A stretch of DNA of 64,000 bases, taken from Tilletiaria anomala UBC 951 (taxonomy: Eukaryota; Basidiomycota; Exobasidiomycetes; Georgefischeriales; Tilletiariaceae). Below are positions 1 to 12,700 of this stretch, one piece after another. A model generated the notes under the pieces. The model was not told the DNA's origin. It saw nothing but the letters and a program-made list of their open reading frames with translations, and ran no database searches. The translations under genes were made by a program, and so were the position numbers. The DNA is taken from contig NW_013547007.1 in NCBI RefSeq assembly GCF_000711695.1, forward strand, positions 1 to 64,000, read 5' to 3'. Each line of letters starts with the position of its first letter. Position 1 is the stretch's first letter.

Positions 1-415
1 ACAGAGCATGGAGGACTTAGCCTGTGCTTGTTAGTAGATGTTCGTCTAACTCCTTTCCTTTGCCTCAAGAGTCATTCTGTGTCACCTCTGACGTCAGTGA
101 TCGACGTCTCAGCCTTAACCACACCGCTGTTGTGGGGCAGGCTCGTGTGTTGCAGGAGGATCGTCTACATTGGAGATTCGAAACGTGGGACGACTGTTGA
201 GCGTGCACAAGCCTCACATTATCAAGCTGATGATGACATTAAGATAATCTTGCTGGTTCGTAAACGAGCTCGTCGCTTCTCCCAGAAAGTGTTCAATACG
301 CTGCAGCGCATCTCAGCGCCGGCGTGGCACTTGCACAGCGTCTCCCACATCCACGACCATCTTATCTATACCTTGGGTCCTGCCATCCGTTCCTGTACAC
401 GCCTGCCGGCCTACG
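1..415. promoter_or_regulatory. 5' flank of the HAM1-like gene
   Basis: No gene recognised. An open frame runs through 28-447 on the plus strand, but it resembles no family and overlaps the start of the HAM1-like gene in another frame. The stretch most likely holds the leader and promoter of that gene, or the 3' side of a gene outside the window. No clear TATA box was seen. Confidence 0.3.
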
Positions 416-3400
416 ATGACTATCATCGACGTCCTCGCAGCCCTTGAGAAAGGCGCATACCCGACCAATGAGCAGCTCCTTGCCATTATCAATCACCTTC
501 TGTCCTCCACCCTGCTTTCCACGGATCCTTCGGCCGCCCACGCCGCTGCTGCTGCTAAGGCGCCCGAGGCCAGCCCAGTGCTCGACCGTCGCAAGCTTTC
601 GCCCGAGACCCTTGACTTGCTTGACGAGTTTTCTGGCCTGTTGAAAGCCATTGCACTTCTCATCAAAGAACGCAACCCTCATGAGGCGGTTCAGGAAGCG
701 CTCTGGCGCAGCAGAGGCGCCGCCAAGGCTTCGGACTCAGGCCTGATGAAGATCCAGGATGACAAGGGCAAGAAAGCTGTACAAGGATTGATCGAATCCA
801 CCAGGGAAGAGAAGAAGGCCAAGATCGATGTGAAGCAAGCAAGGAAAGCGGTCAGAAAGGCCCAAAAGCAAGCAGGTGGGCCTGTAAAGGAGCTCAACGA
901 TGTTAACGCCAATAGCACACACGGTACGTCAAGATGAGGCATGCTATCAGTCCTGCTTGCTTCGACCATTCTTCTAACATTGTTACCGCCTTCTTTCCAG
1001 CATCGGTGCATCTCCGCACTGTTTTGCGACTCATCCTCGTGCAGCCCACATTCCGCCATGTTGTCTCAGACGTATTCTTCTACCTCGAAGCGACATTGGA
1101 GGGTACGGCCAGAGCAACCTTTGAAATTGCCCAGGAAGATCTTGGCCAAGTGAGCAGTGCGCTTGGCAAAAAAGATGGAATCGACAGTGGCGTTCTGCAA
1201 CACGCAATCGAAAGAGGCGAAGCAGCGCCTCTTGACGAGGCGCGTCTTGTCCAGCAGGCATTTAAAGAGAAGCGGAGTTATACTGAAGACACGCTGCGGC
1301 TCGAGCGTATAGTGCCTCAGCAAGATGGCGGCATTCAAGTTGGCCCTGTAGACCCGGAACAGGCGGCGAAGAAGGCGCAGAAAGCGCAAATGACCGCAAC
1401 AGAGAAGGCAGCTGAACAGCTCGCAATGGCCCAGCAGTCCCTCACGAGCGCCAAAGAAGAGACTCGGCATCTTCACTCTCCGGCAAAATGCGCTGTGGAT
1501 CAGATTCAGAGTAGCAAAAATGAGGTTTTCGCTGAGGTCAACGGCCAGGCTCTGGAGGCTGAAGAGAATGCCGGAGGCATAAACGAGCGTGCACATCTTA
1601 ACATCCAGAATGGTTCCCTTCCGCCTGACCTTTTTGATGCTGTACAGCTTGCCACGGTCTCTGGGATCAGAGTTGGGCAGGACACCTTGGGGAAGCGCGG
1701 CGAAATGCTGAAATTGGCCAATACTGGCAAAGATGAGTTCGTAAAGAATGCAAAGGAGAACTGGACTCCTGAAAGGAGGAAGCGCCTCTTCACCCGTTTT
1801 AGAAAGGTGTGTTCGCACGTCTGATGCTATCTGAAGGCATTCTTCTGACTGGCTCTCAAATTACACCCTTTATAAAAGCTGTTCGCCGATCTTCAAGCTC
1901 AACCTGATTACCGCGAATCGATCATTTTCTTCATCGAGTTCATTGAAAAACTAGTGCCTGTGCCCGCAGAAGCGGCAACAGCATCATCCATGGAGACTAA
2001 GACCGAGCTTGTCAAGCGAAAGCTTGACGCCGCGCTGGGGGAAAATAACAAGCCCATTCTTGAATTTCTGGACAATGTGAGATGGATTCGCGCCATTGCA
2101 AGTTTTCTTAAGTGTGTTGACCATCATCTCCTTGTACAGTTCGCTGAGGGACAATCTCTACTTGCGGTGCTTCAGAACACATACGAACTGGCGGCTGACA
2201 CGATTGATGACAGCAAATCGCAGAATGCTGCCGGTCGTACAGCCCAGTCTTTCTGGCGTATGGTCAACGAGTACATGCGCGATTTGCTGCTCAAAGAAGG
2301 GTATGCGCTCTCGTCCCAAGCAGAGATCGATGGCAAAGCCATCAAAAAGCATTTCGACGAGTTGAGCCAAGAGTACAAGCGAAATGTGGTCATCGTGATC
2401 TCAGGTGTGGCCAAATTCGCGCATGCCATCCAGCAAGACAAGTGCTTGAAAGCGTGAGGCTTTCCGATTTTTTTTTGCGTCGACACATGACCTTTGACTG
2501 AAGCCTCTATCCTACTGCTCCAGAATCTCAATGCATGCCACGAAGTTTGCGAAGCAACTGGTCATCGGCAAGCAGGGGAGCGGCCTGCCCAGCAAGGCGA
2601 TCTGGAATGACATGCGGCGAGTCATCCTGCCATTTGTCTTTCACCGGGTCGGCGCGGTGCCCATTCCGCGTGTTCGCTACTTGCATCCTGATTTCGACGT
2701 CGCTGTCGAGAACGTTGCCTTGCAACTCAAGCAGCTTTTGCCAGACACCTTTGACCTCAATATCAAGAACGACTTCCATGTCGATTTCCGAAAGATCAAG
2801 GAGAGCTCCCATGCGCACCAGCTGAAAATCAAGATCAAAGGGATGGGCATCAGGGTACACAAGCTTGACTTCGCGTTCCAGTGGAAGAAAGGAATCAGGT
2901 TCTTGGACAAAGGTATTGGTGACCTGGTAAGTTGCGACATTTACCTTAAATCAGATGCACGCGCTTACTGACGAACGCGATTGCAGAACATCGATGGCTT
3001 TGGGCTAAGTATGTATATTGATGTCCCCAATGACAGGTCCAAACATTTCTTCGTGGTCAAGAAGGTCAAGACTAAATTGAATACACTCAGCCTCAAGGTC
3101 CACCAGACAAATCACCGCGTCCTGCACGCATTCACGAACAGCCTTGTGAATAACTACTTGACGAAGCGAATTTGTGAGTGTACTTCGTTGTCAGTTTGGT
3201 GTCCTGGCTGCTGACGAGCGGTTCTGGCACCCACTCCAGTGCGTTCTTTCATCTCTTATGGTATCACACTTGGACTTAAAGAGTTGGATCTTGCACTTCT
3301 CCGCGCCCGTTTGAACGAAGAAATCGAAGATGACAAGATCACGCTCGAAGAGATCAACGCGCAAATGGCGGCCATTCGAGACCTCCTTCGCAAGTACCAC

Positions 3401-3772
3401 GAGCAGGCAGGGGAGATTAAGATTGACTTCGCGCGAGAAGACGACAATCGCTGGAAAGAGGCACGCACCTTCAAGTGGGTCAAGAAGGCCAAGAAACAGA
3501 TCGAAGGCAATGGGCGCAAGCATATCATTTGCAACGAATGGAGAAGCAATGCGTTTGACCTCGCTGGTAAGGGGAGTATCAAGTTGCCCACGGCAAATTC
3601 ATCCACCGCCTTGGATAATAGTCAAGCGGAGAATACCATGGTGGAAGCGCAGGCGAAGAGCAAGCTTTTCGTCCCTGACACGGGGCTCGCCGAGAATGCC
3701 GCGAGAGACGTCCAGCGAGAGAAAGGTGAAGAGCTTGCTGATCCCGTCATGGAGAGCAAGGTTGGCACGTAG
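416..3772 (+). CDS. HAM1-like protein (fungal HAM1 N- and C-terminal domain family)
   Basis: Six exons fit: 416-923, 1001-1806, 1879-2453, 2524-2926, 2987-3173 and 3240-3772, all phases agreeing, for about 1003 residues. The protein is highly helical and charged, rich in Ala, Lys and Glu, with no signal peptide or membrane segment. The C-terminal third, beginning near VPIPRVRYLHPDFDV, alternates beta-type segments (DFDVAVENVAL, FHVDFRKI, HQLKIKIKGMGI). I associate this pattern with the lipid-binding-like C-terminal domain of fungal HAM1-like proteins. The tail is helical and then disordered. Family members are large fungal proteins of poorly defined biochemical role; some have been linked to hyphal or mating behaviour. 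The end of exon 3 is uncertain: donors at 2442 and 2454 are both phase 2, so 12 bases may or may not be coding. The start is the first ATG with a coding-like continuation. The family call comes from memory of the architecture, not a search. Confidence 0.6.
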
Positions 3773-4004
3773 GCTGTCGCTGAGACGGACAACCGAGAAA
3801 GCAAAGGAAAATAACAAAGACGAACATCCAATGATGCTTGCTCCCCGAGATGGATGATATACCCTTGACGCTGGACTTTGGAAGTGGAGATGCAGTTGCG
3901 AACGTAAAATACAGCTTGCAAAATTAGTAATTTATGCTTTTGGAATATTGCTTGAGATGGAGTGGACGAGAGAGTCTTCAGTGCCAATGCTTGCCCAGCG
4001 CCCC

Positions 4005-5128
4005 CTAATCACAGCGACCATCATTCGGACCGTCTTTCCAGCGCTCGTTCAGAGTCTTCTCATCACATTGCCACTTTTGCTTGCCTACGCGCTCGTTGAC
4101 CTCGTTGTGAATGCCGCACAGCCACCTTCGTATCTGGGGCCCACTACTGATCGCCGTCTCGAGCGTGAGCTCTTTTGCCTCCCAGCCGCCTTCACGAGCA
4201 TCTCGCCCTAATTCGTCCCGAAGGGCTTCTGCGCACGGTGCACAGGGATATAGCAAACTGACGGAATGCATTAGCTCACGCATGGCATTTTGATGCTTAA
4301 GGCTGGGTTTGTCGGGGTAGTATGCTGCAGCACTGTGCAGGAATGTCCATGTGGAACGCCCAAGCTCCGTGCCGTCCGGTGGGCATTCCACCTTCCTTTC
4401 TGCTGTTTTTGTCTTGGCCTTGAGCGCTTTGGTAGATTCCTTAAAAGAGGCGGCACCAGGAAGTGTCGTCTTCATAGCTTGAGAGAAAGCCAACTTGCTG
4501 TTGCAAGCTCTGCATGGCTTACCGTCGGGCCCAAGTACCACCCCGTTTCTGCCTCGGGACATACCCGCGGGTAGTGGCTTCTCATCGCCTTCAGATCTTT
4601 CAGAGCCCTTTCCGTCCCCTTCGGAGGCCTCTAGAACTGATCTTACCCGTGAGTAATCTCGCGGTTCCAGGGCTTTGTCTGACAGGTTCATCGCCGGAAC
4701 CCCCCATTCTGGAACCCCTTCTGGACGCTTTATACGCTTTGGTTCCCAGTCGTCAAGCTCGTCTGACTTGGCTTGCAGTTTCTGCACCAATGTAGATTTT
4801 TTTCACCATTTGTCAGCACAGGTTTGAAGAGCTAATCCACGGCGTGGTGAGCCTCAGGACATCGACTCACATAGTACTCTTCACGGATGTCGATCCTCCG
4901 CCTGTCCTTTTTCATGTTCAGCTCCTCTTCTTTGCTGAGCGTCGAGACTTTCTGTGCATTGTAGTCGTACCTGGTCTGTGTAAGTCTGCTCAGCCCAAAC
5001 GAGGCCCCGACGATGGTGAGGACGAACGGAAGGCCGAAGAAGAGGACAGGGTGATTTCGCACATGCGGCACGAAGCGGCTAAAGGGCGATGGTCGCCGGC
5101 CAAGCGGCTTGGCCTGAAAGGTGGGCAT
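4005..5128 (-). CDS. cox16-erv1: COX16-ERV1 fusion: cytochrome oxidase assembly factor joined to FAD-linked sulfhydryl oxidase
   Basis: Two exons, 5128-4871 and 4781-4005, joined in phase 0 by an 89-nt GTGAGT...GCAG intron, predict 344 residues. Residues 1-86 are COX16: MPTFQAKPLGRR, one membrane segment (about 30-48), then LTQTRYD and the conserved REEYY. Exon 2 opens with the usual COX16 tail (KLQAK, DDWEPKRIKRPEG) and runs without a stop into ERV1. ERV1 shows the shuttle pair CRAC (176/179), Cys219, the active-site CAPC (266/269), HNEVN, and the structural pair Cys308/Cys325, 17 apart as in ALR/Erv1. COX16 sits in the inner mitochondrial membrane and helps cytochrome oxidase assembly; Erv1 reoxidises Mia40 in the intermembrane space. 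Exon 2 has no ATG before its splice site, and an in-frame TGA lies just upstream, so the COX16 tail needs exon 1. Internal ATGs at residues 117 and 160 could still start a separate ERV1; starting at 160 would give about 185 residues, the normal Erv1 size. Confidence 0.85.
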
Positions 5129-6030
5129 TTTGAGCAGTAAAAGAAATGGTGCCCGATCGTTCACGCTGCCTGCATTTGATGGACGAAGGCCTGGATCAAA
5201 GCATAAATAGAGGTGGGCAGAGCAGCAACCAGCAAGTAGAGCACTGCTTCACACACGTTCAGACGACTCTGTACTGTTGGAAATAATCTCTCGGATGTAA
5301 GTCGCAATAACCAGAACGGTCAGCTGGCGCCGACGACTCGCCATTCTATGGACAAGTCGTAGAGATGCATGTGACGTAGCAATTTGCACCGAAAGGTAAC
5401 CCTCTCGCTTGCATGTTCGCTCCACACTGTGATACATAAGCACTGCACACGACGACAAGCCTGTCGCGGGGTGGTCACGTGGAATTCGGTAACCGCGGTG
5501 CAATGCACACACTGAGCCATTGCCTCTCAGCCCATGGGTGATGACCATGAAGCCTTTTGTGTGGCTGCCTATGCCTCAGGGCGCGTCCTTATCCGCCGCC
5601 ATCCGCACAGCCGTGGGGGACCATGGCGAAATGGCGGTCGCTTTCGGCTCTCGTCGTGACCATCTGCTTGTAGGCAACGATCAACCTTTCTCGTAAGCTT
5701 CTTGCATTGTTCAGATCCGAGAACTCCCCTTATCTACGACCTGGGTCCGCCACGAAGCGGCTCCATTAGTATCAGCAACGACGGATGGTGTACGCGATGG
5801 GTGCCGCGCAGAGGCGTTGGGAGGTATGCAAAAATAGGTCCTGCGACGCCCGTGCCCAGGGCCTAATACGTGACTGCCCGCATGCATCGTTTTCTGGTTC
5901 CTCATCGCATCATTCGCTTCGCAGAGTACGGACAACCATTTGACTCATGCTTGCTTCTTGCACTTGGCTTACAATGACGGCGTGTGGCTTGAACAGCGGC
6001 AGAGGTGTAGAGAAAATACAGCGAATCCTC
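5129..6030. other. Gene-free interval between cox16-erv1 and SSF1
   Basis: No coding region supported. Short open frames on both strands look like no known family and have no splice-compatible partners. The left part should hold the cox16-erv1 promoter. A CACGTG core lies near 5477-5482, about 350 bp upstream of that start. The right part is the 3' flank of SSF1. Confidence 0.4.
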
Positions 6031-8070
6031 CTATCTACGAGCACTCCGGCCCTTGCCTTTTGGTGGCAGTTTCGCCGAAGTTGCCGGCTGCTCGTCCTCG
6101 GAGAAAATTTCCTCAAAGTCGGAGGTGATCTCGATCGGACTAAGGTCGCTGTCCTCGTCCTCATCTTGTTCCTCATCTTCGTCGTCCTCATCGCTGTAGT
6201 CGCCTCCTTCCGAAGCCATACCTTCAAACAGCTCTGCATCGTCCCCCAAAACGTCATCGTCATCCTCCTCCTCATCTTCGTCCTCCAAGCCTCCGTCGAA
6301 TGCAGCTGGCTGGTGTCGCTCAACTTCTCCTCCGAAGCGATCCTCGTAGTCGAATTCATCATCATCGTCCCTTGTTTCCCCAGCACCAGCCCGTGAGGGG
6401 CTATCGCTATCGCTGTCACCGTCAATGTCGTATGCTGTATCCCCATCCTCGTCGCTCTCCTCGTCGCCGGTGCGTGCACCACGCCTACCTGATTTGGTCT
6501 TGAGCGCCTCACGCTCTGCCTTTTTGCGCTGTACATTCTGCTCCTGCTCGGCGCGACGCTCCGCTTTGAGCTTGGCTGCCGCCACATGCGAGCGCCGCTG
6601 CTCGGCCGCATCGGCTGCTGACTTTTTCACTGTGAAAACCAGGAGAGCATTCATTGGATCAACACGGCAGAAAATGGTAAGAGAAAGAAGCAAGAGCCGA
6701 AGAACGCACCATAGTCGTGATAAAGCACTTCTCCCCCTCCGAAACCCTCCTCGATCTTGATGAGCCTCAACTCCATACGCGGTCCAAGCTCGCGCAGCTT
6801 GACGGCACGCTGGTTGCTTCCGGCCTCCCGCGCACGCTGGCTCGCCTTTCCCGCATTGCCGCGGCCCATGTAGTCTTGGAAGAGATCGACAGTGTTCCTG
6901 CGCGCGCTCCCGCCTTCGCCGTCTTCGACGTCCGAATCGTCTGCGTCGGTGGAGGCGTCCGTCTCGAAACCACTGTGTGCGTCGTCCCCGTTGTCTTCGT
7001 CCCTGGACTCATCGCCGCCGCCGATTCGAGAGCGGCGGCCAAGAACGTAGTCGCTAATGTCGTTTACGTTGCCCAGGTCCGGCAAGCCCTTCCGCTTGTT
7101 GGAGGTCCCTGCGAGTGAAATTCCGGCAGCGGCTGCAGCTGCGGCGACAGCGGACGCAGGGGTCGCACTGTTCACCTCTACTACGCGCCGAAGACGCTTT
7201 GAGACGCCGACAGGCCGCACCTGAATGATGTAGTGGCGCCAGTCGATCGTTTTGGTTGCCGGGTTGTAGTGTAGCAGAACTATGCGGCGAGCCGAGGAGA
7301 GATGCATAGTCTGGACATGGATCGGAGGGAAGAGATTTTGGAAGAGGCTGATCATTAGCTGCACCTCTTTCCCTTTAGTCCCAAGAGGCTTGCCGTCGGA
7401 CCCTGTCTGTGCTTGGCTAGTGAAGTTGTTGAGAACCAACAGCGGAGGAGTGAGGTACTCGTTCCCGCGTGTCGGCGGCCGTTTCTGGGAGTGCAGAATG
7501 TCCTTTCGTAGAGAATACTTGTTCACTCGAAACGTCAGTGTCGGCCCATGCGGCAGCGTTGCAATGCGAAGATTGACCCTGCCCGTGTCGCTTGCAGCAG
7601 AGACGCTGGATTGCCCATTCGAGCCCAATGTATCACCTGCAGCAATCTTGGCTTTGTTCTTGCGCTGCATGCCCGGCTGATGAAGCACCATCATGTGGCT
7701 GACGCCAAGGATGCCGCTAATGTTGACAAAGTCCTTCATCCGGTTGGACCGCGTCTGACGTAGATTCGCTGCAGTGTATGGCTCGAAAGTGGAGCGTAGA
7801 TCGTGAAGAAGGGTAGAGACGGAGGAAGAAACGGCTCCGGAGTGTAGGATGAAAGAGCGTGGAACTTTGGCACCGCCATCGCCGCTGCCGCTAGAAGAGC
7901 CCAAGGGACCCGGGTTTGTTGCAGCCTTTCTCTTCTTGGCACGGTGCTTCCCGTGGCCTCCCCCCGTGCTGCGTCGTTGCTAAAAGGAAGGTGCGAAGAT
8001 TGGAGTATCAGTACATCGTGTGCAATCAAGCCGGAATAGGAAAGGGAGGTAGACACACCCGTTTGACCAT
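6031..8070 (-). CDS. ssf1: SSF1/SSF2 (Peter Pan) Brix-domain ribosome biogenesis factor
   Basis: Three exons, 8070-8059, 7979-6710 and 6629-6031, give 626 residues. Exon 1 codes only MVKR; exon 2 continues with a basic stretch (GKHRAKKRKAATNPG) as in the PPAN/SSF N-terminus. The Brix domain follows: VPRSFILHSG, LRSTFEPYTAANLR, LGVSHMMVLHQ, LPHGPTLTFRVNKYSLRKDI, then NLFPPIHVQTMHLSSARRIV and RHYIIQVRPVGVSKRLRRVV. Near the second intron are GPRMELRLIKIEEGF and VLYHDYVKKS, the conserved end of the domain. The C-terminal 200 residues are a basic helix followed by long acidic Asp/Glu/Ser tracts. Ssf1 binds pre-60S particles in the nucleolus and is needed for 27S pre-rRNA processing. The last intron splits the conserved HDYVKKS segment with correct phase, which supports the model. 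A long Ala/Gly-rich, acidic insert lies between the Brix core and the ELRLIKIEEG segment. Confidence 0.93.
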
Positions 8071-9726
8071 CTTGACCGGGCTGCGCCTTTTGCTACGACG
8101 AAAGAAACGTATGACCACGATAGAGCCAGCTGGCTTGAAAGATGACCGCAGTTACCGATGATGTTATTCAATACGAGCATCGCCTAACAGCTCCAACAAG
8201 CACAAGCTCGAAGATGAAGGAACCAATTTGATGACAAGCATCAGGTGAAGGGGCAAATTTTGCTTACATAAGCCAATCGTCTAAAGCGCCATGGGAGCCA
8301 AGTCGCTGGTGGACATCCGCTGTTTGTATGGCTCATCGCGAACGAGTCAAAGCAAAGGGAGGAAGGAGGGGAGTTGGGGTTCGAGGAGAGTGTGGAGGGC
8401 GAGCCAAGCTGGTCCTTAGGGAGGCTAGGTTTGAGTCCGAGCAATCGTCACCACGTAGGGTTCTGGTTAGGTGGGAGTGGAAACGATGAGTGAATGTCAA
8501 AAGGTACAAGAGGAACAAGTGGATGTACAGTTGGACCAGGGCGCGGAGGGCTCACACCGCCATCGAGGACCTCGCCATCGCCGTCGGCATACGGCAGCAG
8601 GCTGGGGCGCTGCTAGGGCTGTGCTAAAGGTGCTGCTGCAGATGCGAACGCAGGGTAGGGAGAAAAAGTGATATCATGGCGCCAGCTATGAAGCCATAAG
8701 GCACATGGTAGGCAGATGCCGACAGGACCGTGTAGGCGACAATGTATACATATACATGTGCAGGGTAACGAGAAAATACCTCAGTAAAAGTCGCACATTT
8801 TGGCATGACTGGTCCTTGGATGAGTTACGAGGTTTGCGACATTGCAGTGCTTTCTGTTGTGACTTCGATCCCTGCGCGTGTGAGCTCGTCTCGTTCAGTT
8901 TCACAATACCTCAACGAAAAAGTTCTAATCCCCGCAACTGATTCTACCATGAGGCACGTCTCCAATCATTGTCTGAGATTGGAACTGCATATACACTACA
9001 TTCGTCCCTTCTTCAGCTCCCAATTGACTTGCTCCATGTGATTCTTTTCTCCAGCGTCCAGCGATGAATCGATAGATGATGAAAGCAAGCATTCTAGTCG
9101 GCGGGTGGCCGGCAGTTTCGTGAACCTCAGAAAGCGTGCGTGACGCATCAGTGCCACATCATCATTTTCTTTCTTTTTCTTGATGTCTTTATTTTTTGAA
9201 TGATGGAGTTCATGTTAGAGATGGTCCGCGTTGTCGTCTCGCTATCCAATGGTCAAGTATCCCTGGCAGCCTTGGCGTACGTTTTACATCCTTCCTGCCT
9301 GCCTGACGTTCAAAGAGCTCTTGCGGCGGACATCTTCTAAGCTGCTACAACAAGCACGCATATCGGTCCTCGCATGGTCCTGTTGCTTGGCTTGCGACAA
9401 CGACACCACTGCCAACAGCCGAGCAAGCGACGATATAACCAGTTCAAAGGCTCGACCACCCTGGACCACGGCCGACTTTTGGCTCTTCATCTCTCTTCCG
9501 CTGGTGCATTGATAGCACCCTGTCGATAGCTTGGATGGCTGTGTGATTCGTTCCTTATCTCAGCAACGCATTCAGTGCGCCTAGCGGAGTGTTTCTAGGT
9601 GTTACCAGCCTGTAATCTGCTGGTCACCAACCATGAGTCGATGACCCATCGGTGCTCGACAAGTGCACATAGCTCTTTCACATATAAACGGAGGAGCACG
9701 AAAAGGCCCGGGACCAAGTGAGCAGC
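8071..9726. promoter_or_regulatory. Divergent promoter region between SSF1 and HSF1
   Basis: About 1.65 kb without a supported gene; small open frames in all phases carry no recognisable domain. The interval separates two divergently transcribed genes, so it should carry both promoters. A TATAAA sequence lies at 9683-9688, 39 bp upstream of the HSF start codon. I found no clean triple inverted nGAAn heat-shock element by eye. Confidence 0.4.
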
Positions 9727-12700
9727 ATGTCGATCGCCTCCACATCTGCCTCTACGGCTGTACCGGGTTCGGGCCAGCCGCTTTCAGCGGCAGACGCGGC
9801 TGAGCCTGCAACTGCGTCTGGGTCTGCGACGGCGAGAGAGTTGAACTCAGCAACATCTCCAGGGAGGCAGAGAAGGCAGTCCAAGCCGACACCTGTGGCA
9901 GCTGCCAGCAATGCAGGACCCGGACAATCGAATCCAGCTCAGTTATCTGCATGCGCCTCACCCTCGACGTCGCTTCCACCATTGTCGACAAACCCATCTC
10001 AAAACGCAGAAGCAGCCAAGCGAGGAGGCAAAGAAGCCTCGCCCAAGCGCGCCGGCAACGAAGCCATGGCGGCTGTTTCGTCGCCGCAAGGGATGCCCTA
10101 TTCCTTTGACCTGACCACGCCTGGCAGCCCACTTGACTCGGTTGATCCGATGAGTTTCAGTGCAGGGGTTATTGCGGCAGCCACGGGCACCGATGCGGGT
10201 AACTTTGCGGATCTCTACACCCACGCCAGTGTTCCAGACTTCGCGGATGTCGTAGAGAGTATGAGCGCCACGCAAATGACGTACACCGCGACGGTTCCTG
10301 CTACGCTTGGGATTAATGACCATCATCAGGTGCCAGGAGGGGGAGGGCAGAACAGCAGTAGCCCTCCTACAACCACCAACGGTTCAGCTGCAGTGGTGAC
10401 TTCCACCGCTCCCGCATCTGCACCTACCTCTGCAGCTACCTTTGCATCTACCTCTACATCTACATCTACATCTACATCTACATCTACATCTGCATCTAAC
10501 TCTGCTGCCCCTGTCCCTATGCCAAGCGCAATCCGCATCCCAAATGTCACTCCGACCAGTCGTAGTCATCCGGCATTTCTCAACAAGCTCAAGAGGTGAG
10601 AAACGCAAAAGGAAACCCAGCTTGCCCGATTTTTCTCAAGCCTAGTTGCTGACAACTGCAAATTTCTCGCGTTCCTTGGTACGCAGTATGGTCGACGACC
10701 CTTCAACGGACGACTACATCTGCTGGTCACCATCTGGCAAAACTTTCTTTGTTCCCAATCAAGACACCTTCTCCACACACGTCCTGCCGCGCTTCTTCAA
10801 GCACAACCGCTTCACAAGCTTTGTACGCCAGCTCAACATGTATGGTTTTCACAAGGTCCCTCATCTGCACCAGGGCGCGCTGGTTCGTGATGACTTGCTC
10901 GACGCCTCTATCAAGAGCCAAGCCGGCTCGATAGCAGCGGCAGACAGGCAGGCACAAAATGAATCTGTTACCGCTGTCGCCGGGTCAACAGGAGGGCAAG
11001 GGGCAGGAGTTGCTGGCGAGATCGAGCTATGGGAGTTCATGAACGAAAACTTCCAGCGAGATCGACCAGACTTGCTCCAGTATGTCGTTCGCAAAAAGTC
11101 CACGCACAAGGACAAGGACAAGGATGGTAGCAGTGGGAGATCCAAGGCACGTGTCGACGACGCGGATGAGGAGGAAGAGGAAATGCACGAGATTGTGGGA
11201 CATCTTGCATCTCAGCCAGGCGGCAGCAGCAGGACCAGCCAGCAAGGCAAGAAGCAGCGACGAGGAATGGCAACACTAGGCAGTGACTTGCTCAGCCTCG
11301 ACAACGCTGGTGCGCTCATCCGCCCCGACGCGGATCAGCAGTGGCCGCTAATGCTCTACAACCAGGCTCACCAAATTCCTGGTATCGGTGCAGGTGGCAG
11401 CGGCAGCGCCAATGCGGCGGCAGCAGGCGTAGGCAGCGGCGGCGGCATCAACTGGGAGGCGTTGCAGAGCCCTGCATTTGCTGCGGTGGCGGCTGCGGCG
11501 GCTGGTACAGCTGTAGGAGGCGACGCTCATGGTGCAGATGCTACCGCTGATACTAGCTCCTGTGCTGGCGCTGGCCCCAGCGCCGGGCCAAACCTCGCAA
11601 ACACGTCGCTGCACATCACCACGCTTTGGAACACGCTACAATCGATCCAGAGAGCGCAGTCGGACATCACACGCGACCTGCACCACCTCAGCTCGGCGCA
11701 AACGCGTTTGTGGCAGGAGGCCCTGGACAATAGTCGCAGGACCAAACGGCAGGAGGAGACGATGAACAAGATCGTCAAATTTCTTGGCAGCGTCTTTGGC
11801 GTTGGCAGCGGCGGACAAGGCGGTGGACACAACCTGGAGAATGCAGACGAAGGAAGTGCGGCTGCCAACGCTAGCATCGACGACTTTATCGGCAGGTTGG
11901 ACGTCCTTTCCCCTGATGCGAGCCAGGCTGGAGGCTCGCCATCTGCCGCCGATGTACACAAGTCAGGCGGTACAGGGACGCACTCTGTTGATGCGACAGG
12001 AGGTGCAGGAACGCATACGGTTCGGCCTCGGCGCTGTGGCTTGATGATTGAAGGTCCGCAACCGTCGACATCAAGGTTATCATCCTCATCAACGCATGCA
12101 TCACGACAGCAAGACATTGTGCGTCGTTTCGCCAACGAAGGCCTTTTCGAAGAGGTGCACGATGATCTTGCCGATCAAGTCAATGATAGCACCCGCTTCA
12201 GCGAGGCCATCTCCCCGCGCGCGCTCAGCAGCCGCACTAGCCCCAACCCAGATGCGGTAAACAGCGCTATCCACGAGCGCGCTAGGTTCACACGGATTGA
12301 CTCGCCGTCCTTGGATATTGCTGCAGGGCGGGCGCAACGAGGGCAGAGGCAGGGTCAAGAAGAGGGTGGCAGTAGCAATCGAAGGTTGTCGCAGCAGGCG
12401 CAGCAGCAGATCATCCAAGCGCTTTCGACAGATGAAGGGAGTGCTTGGCTTGCGCAACTTTTCAAACAGCCTGCTTTCATTGCTTCCTCTCAAAGTGGAG
12501 GGCCCGCCTTGCAGCCCCAAGAGCAACCTTACCAGCAAACACAAGGATCATACCAACAATCGCAGCAACGGTCGACATACACGCATCAAGTCGGCTCCGC
12601 TTCTGCATCTGGTCAGAATGATCTCGGTTCGACACCAGTCAGCACGCTTAAATCAGACCCCGACACCGCCTCCATCCTGCAGAATGCATTTGCGAACAAT

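Noticed and set aside
28-447. 139-codon open frame at the window start
   Set aside because: No family similarity, overlaps the HAM1-like start in another frame, no supporting splice sites.
2101-2139. Possible 38-39 nt intron inside HAM1-like exon 3
   Set aside because: Removing it would break the frame, whereas reading through stays open and coding-like.
4835-4871. COX16 ending by read-through into VSRCPEAHHAVD without splicing
   Set aside because: That ending is unlike any COX16, starts exactly at a GTGAGT donor, and the downstream exon carries the real COX16 tail.
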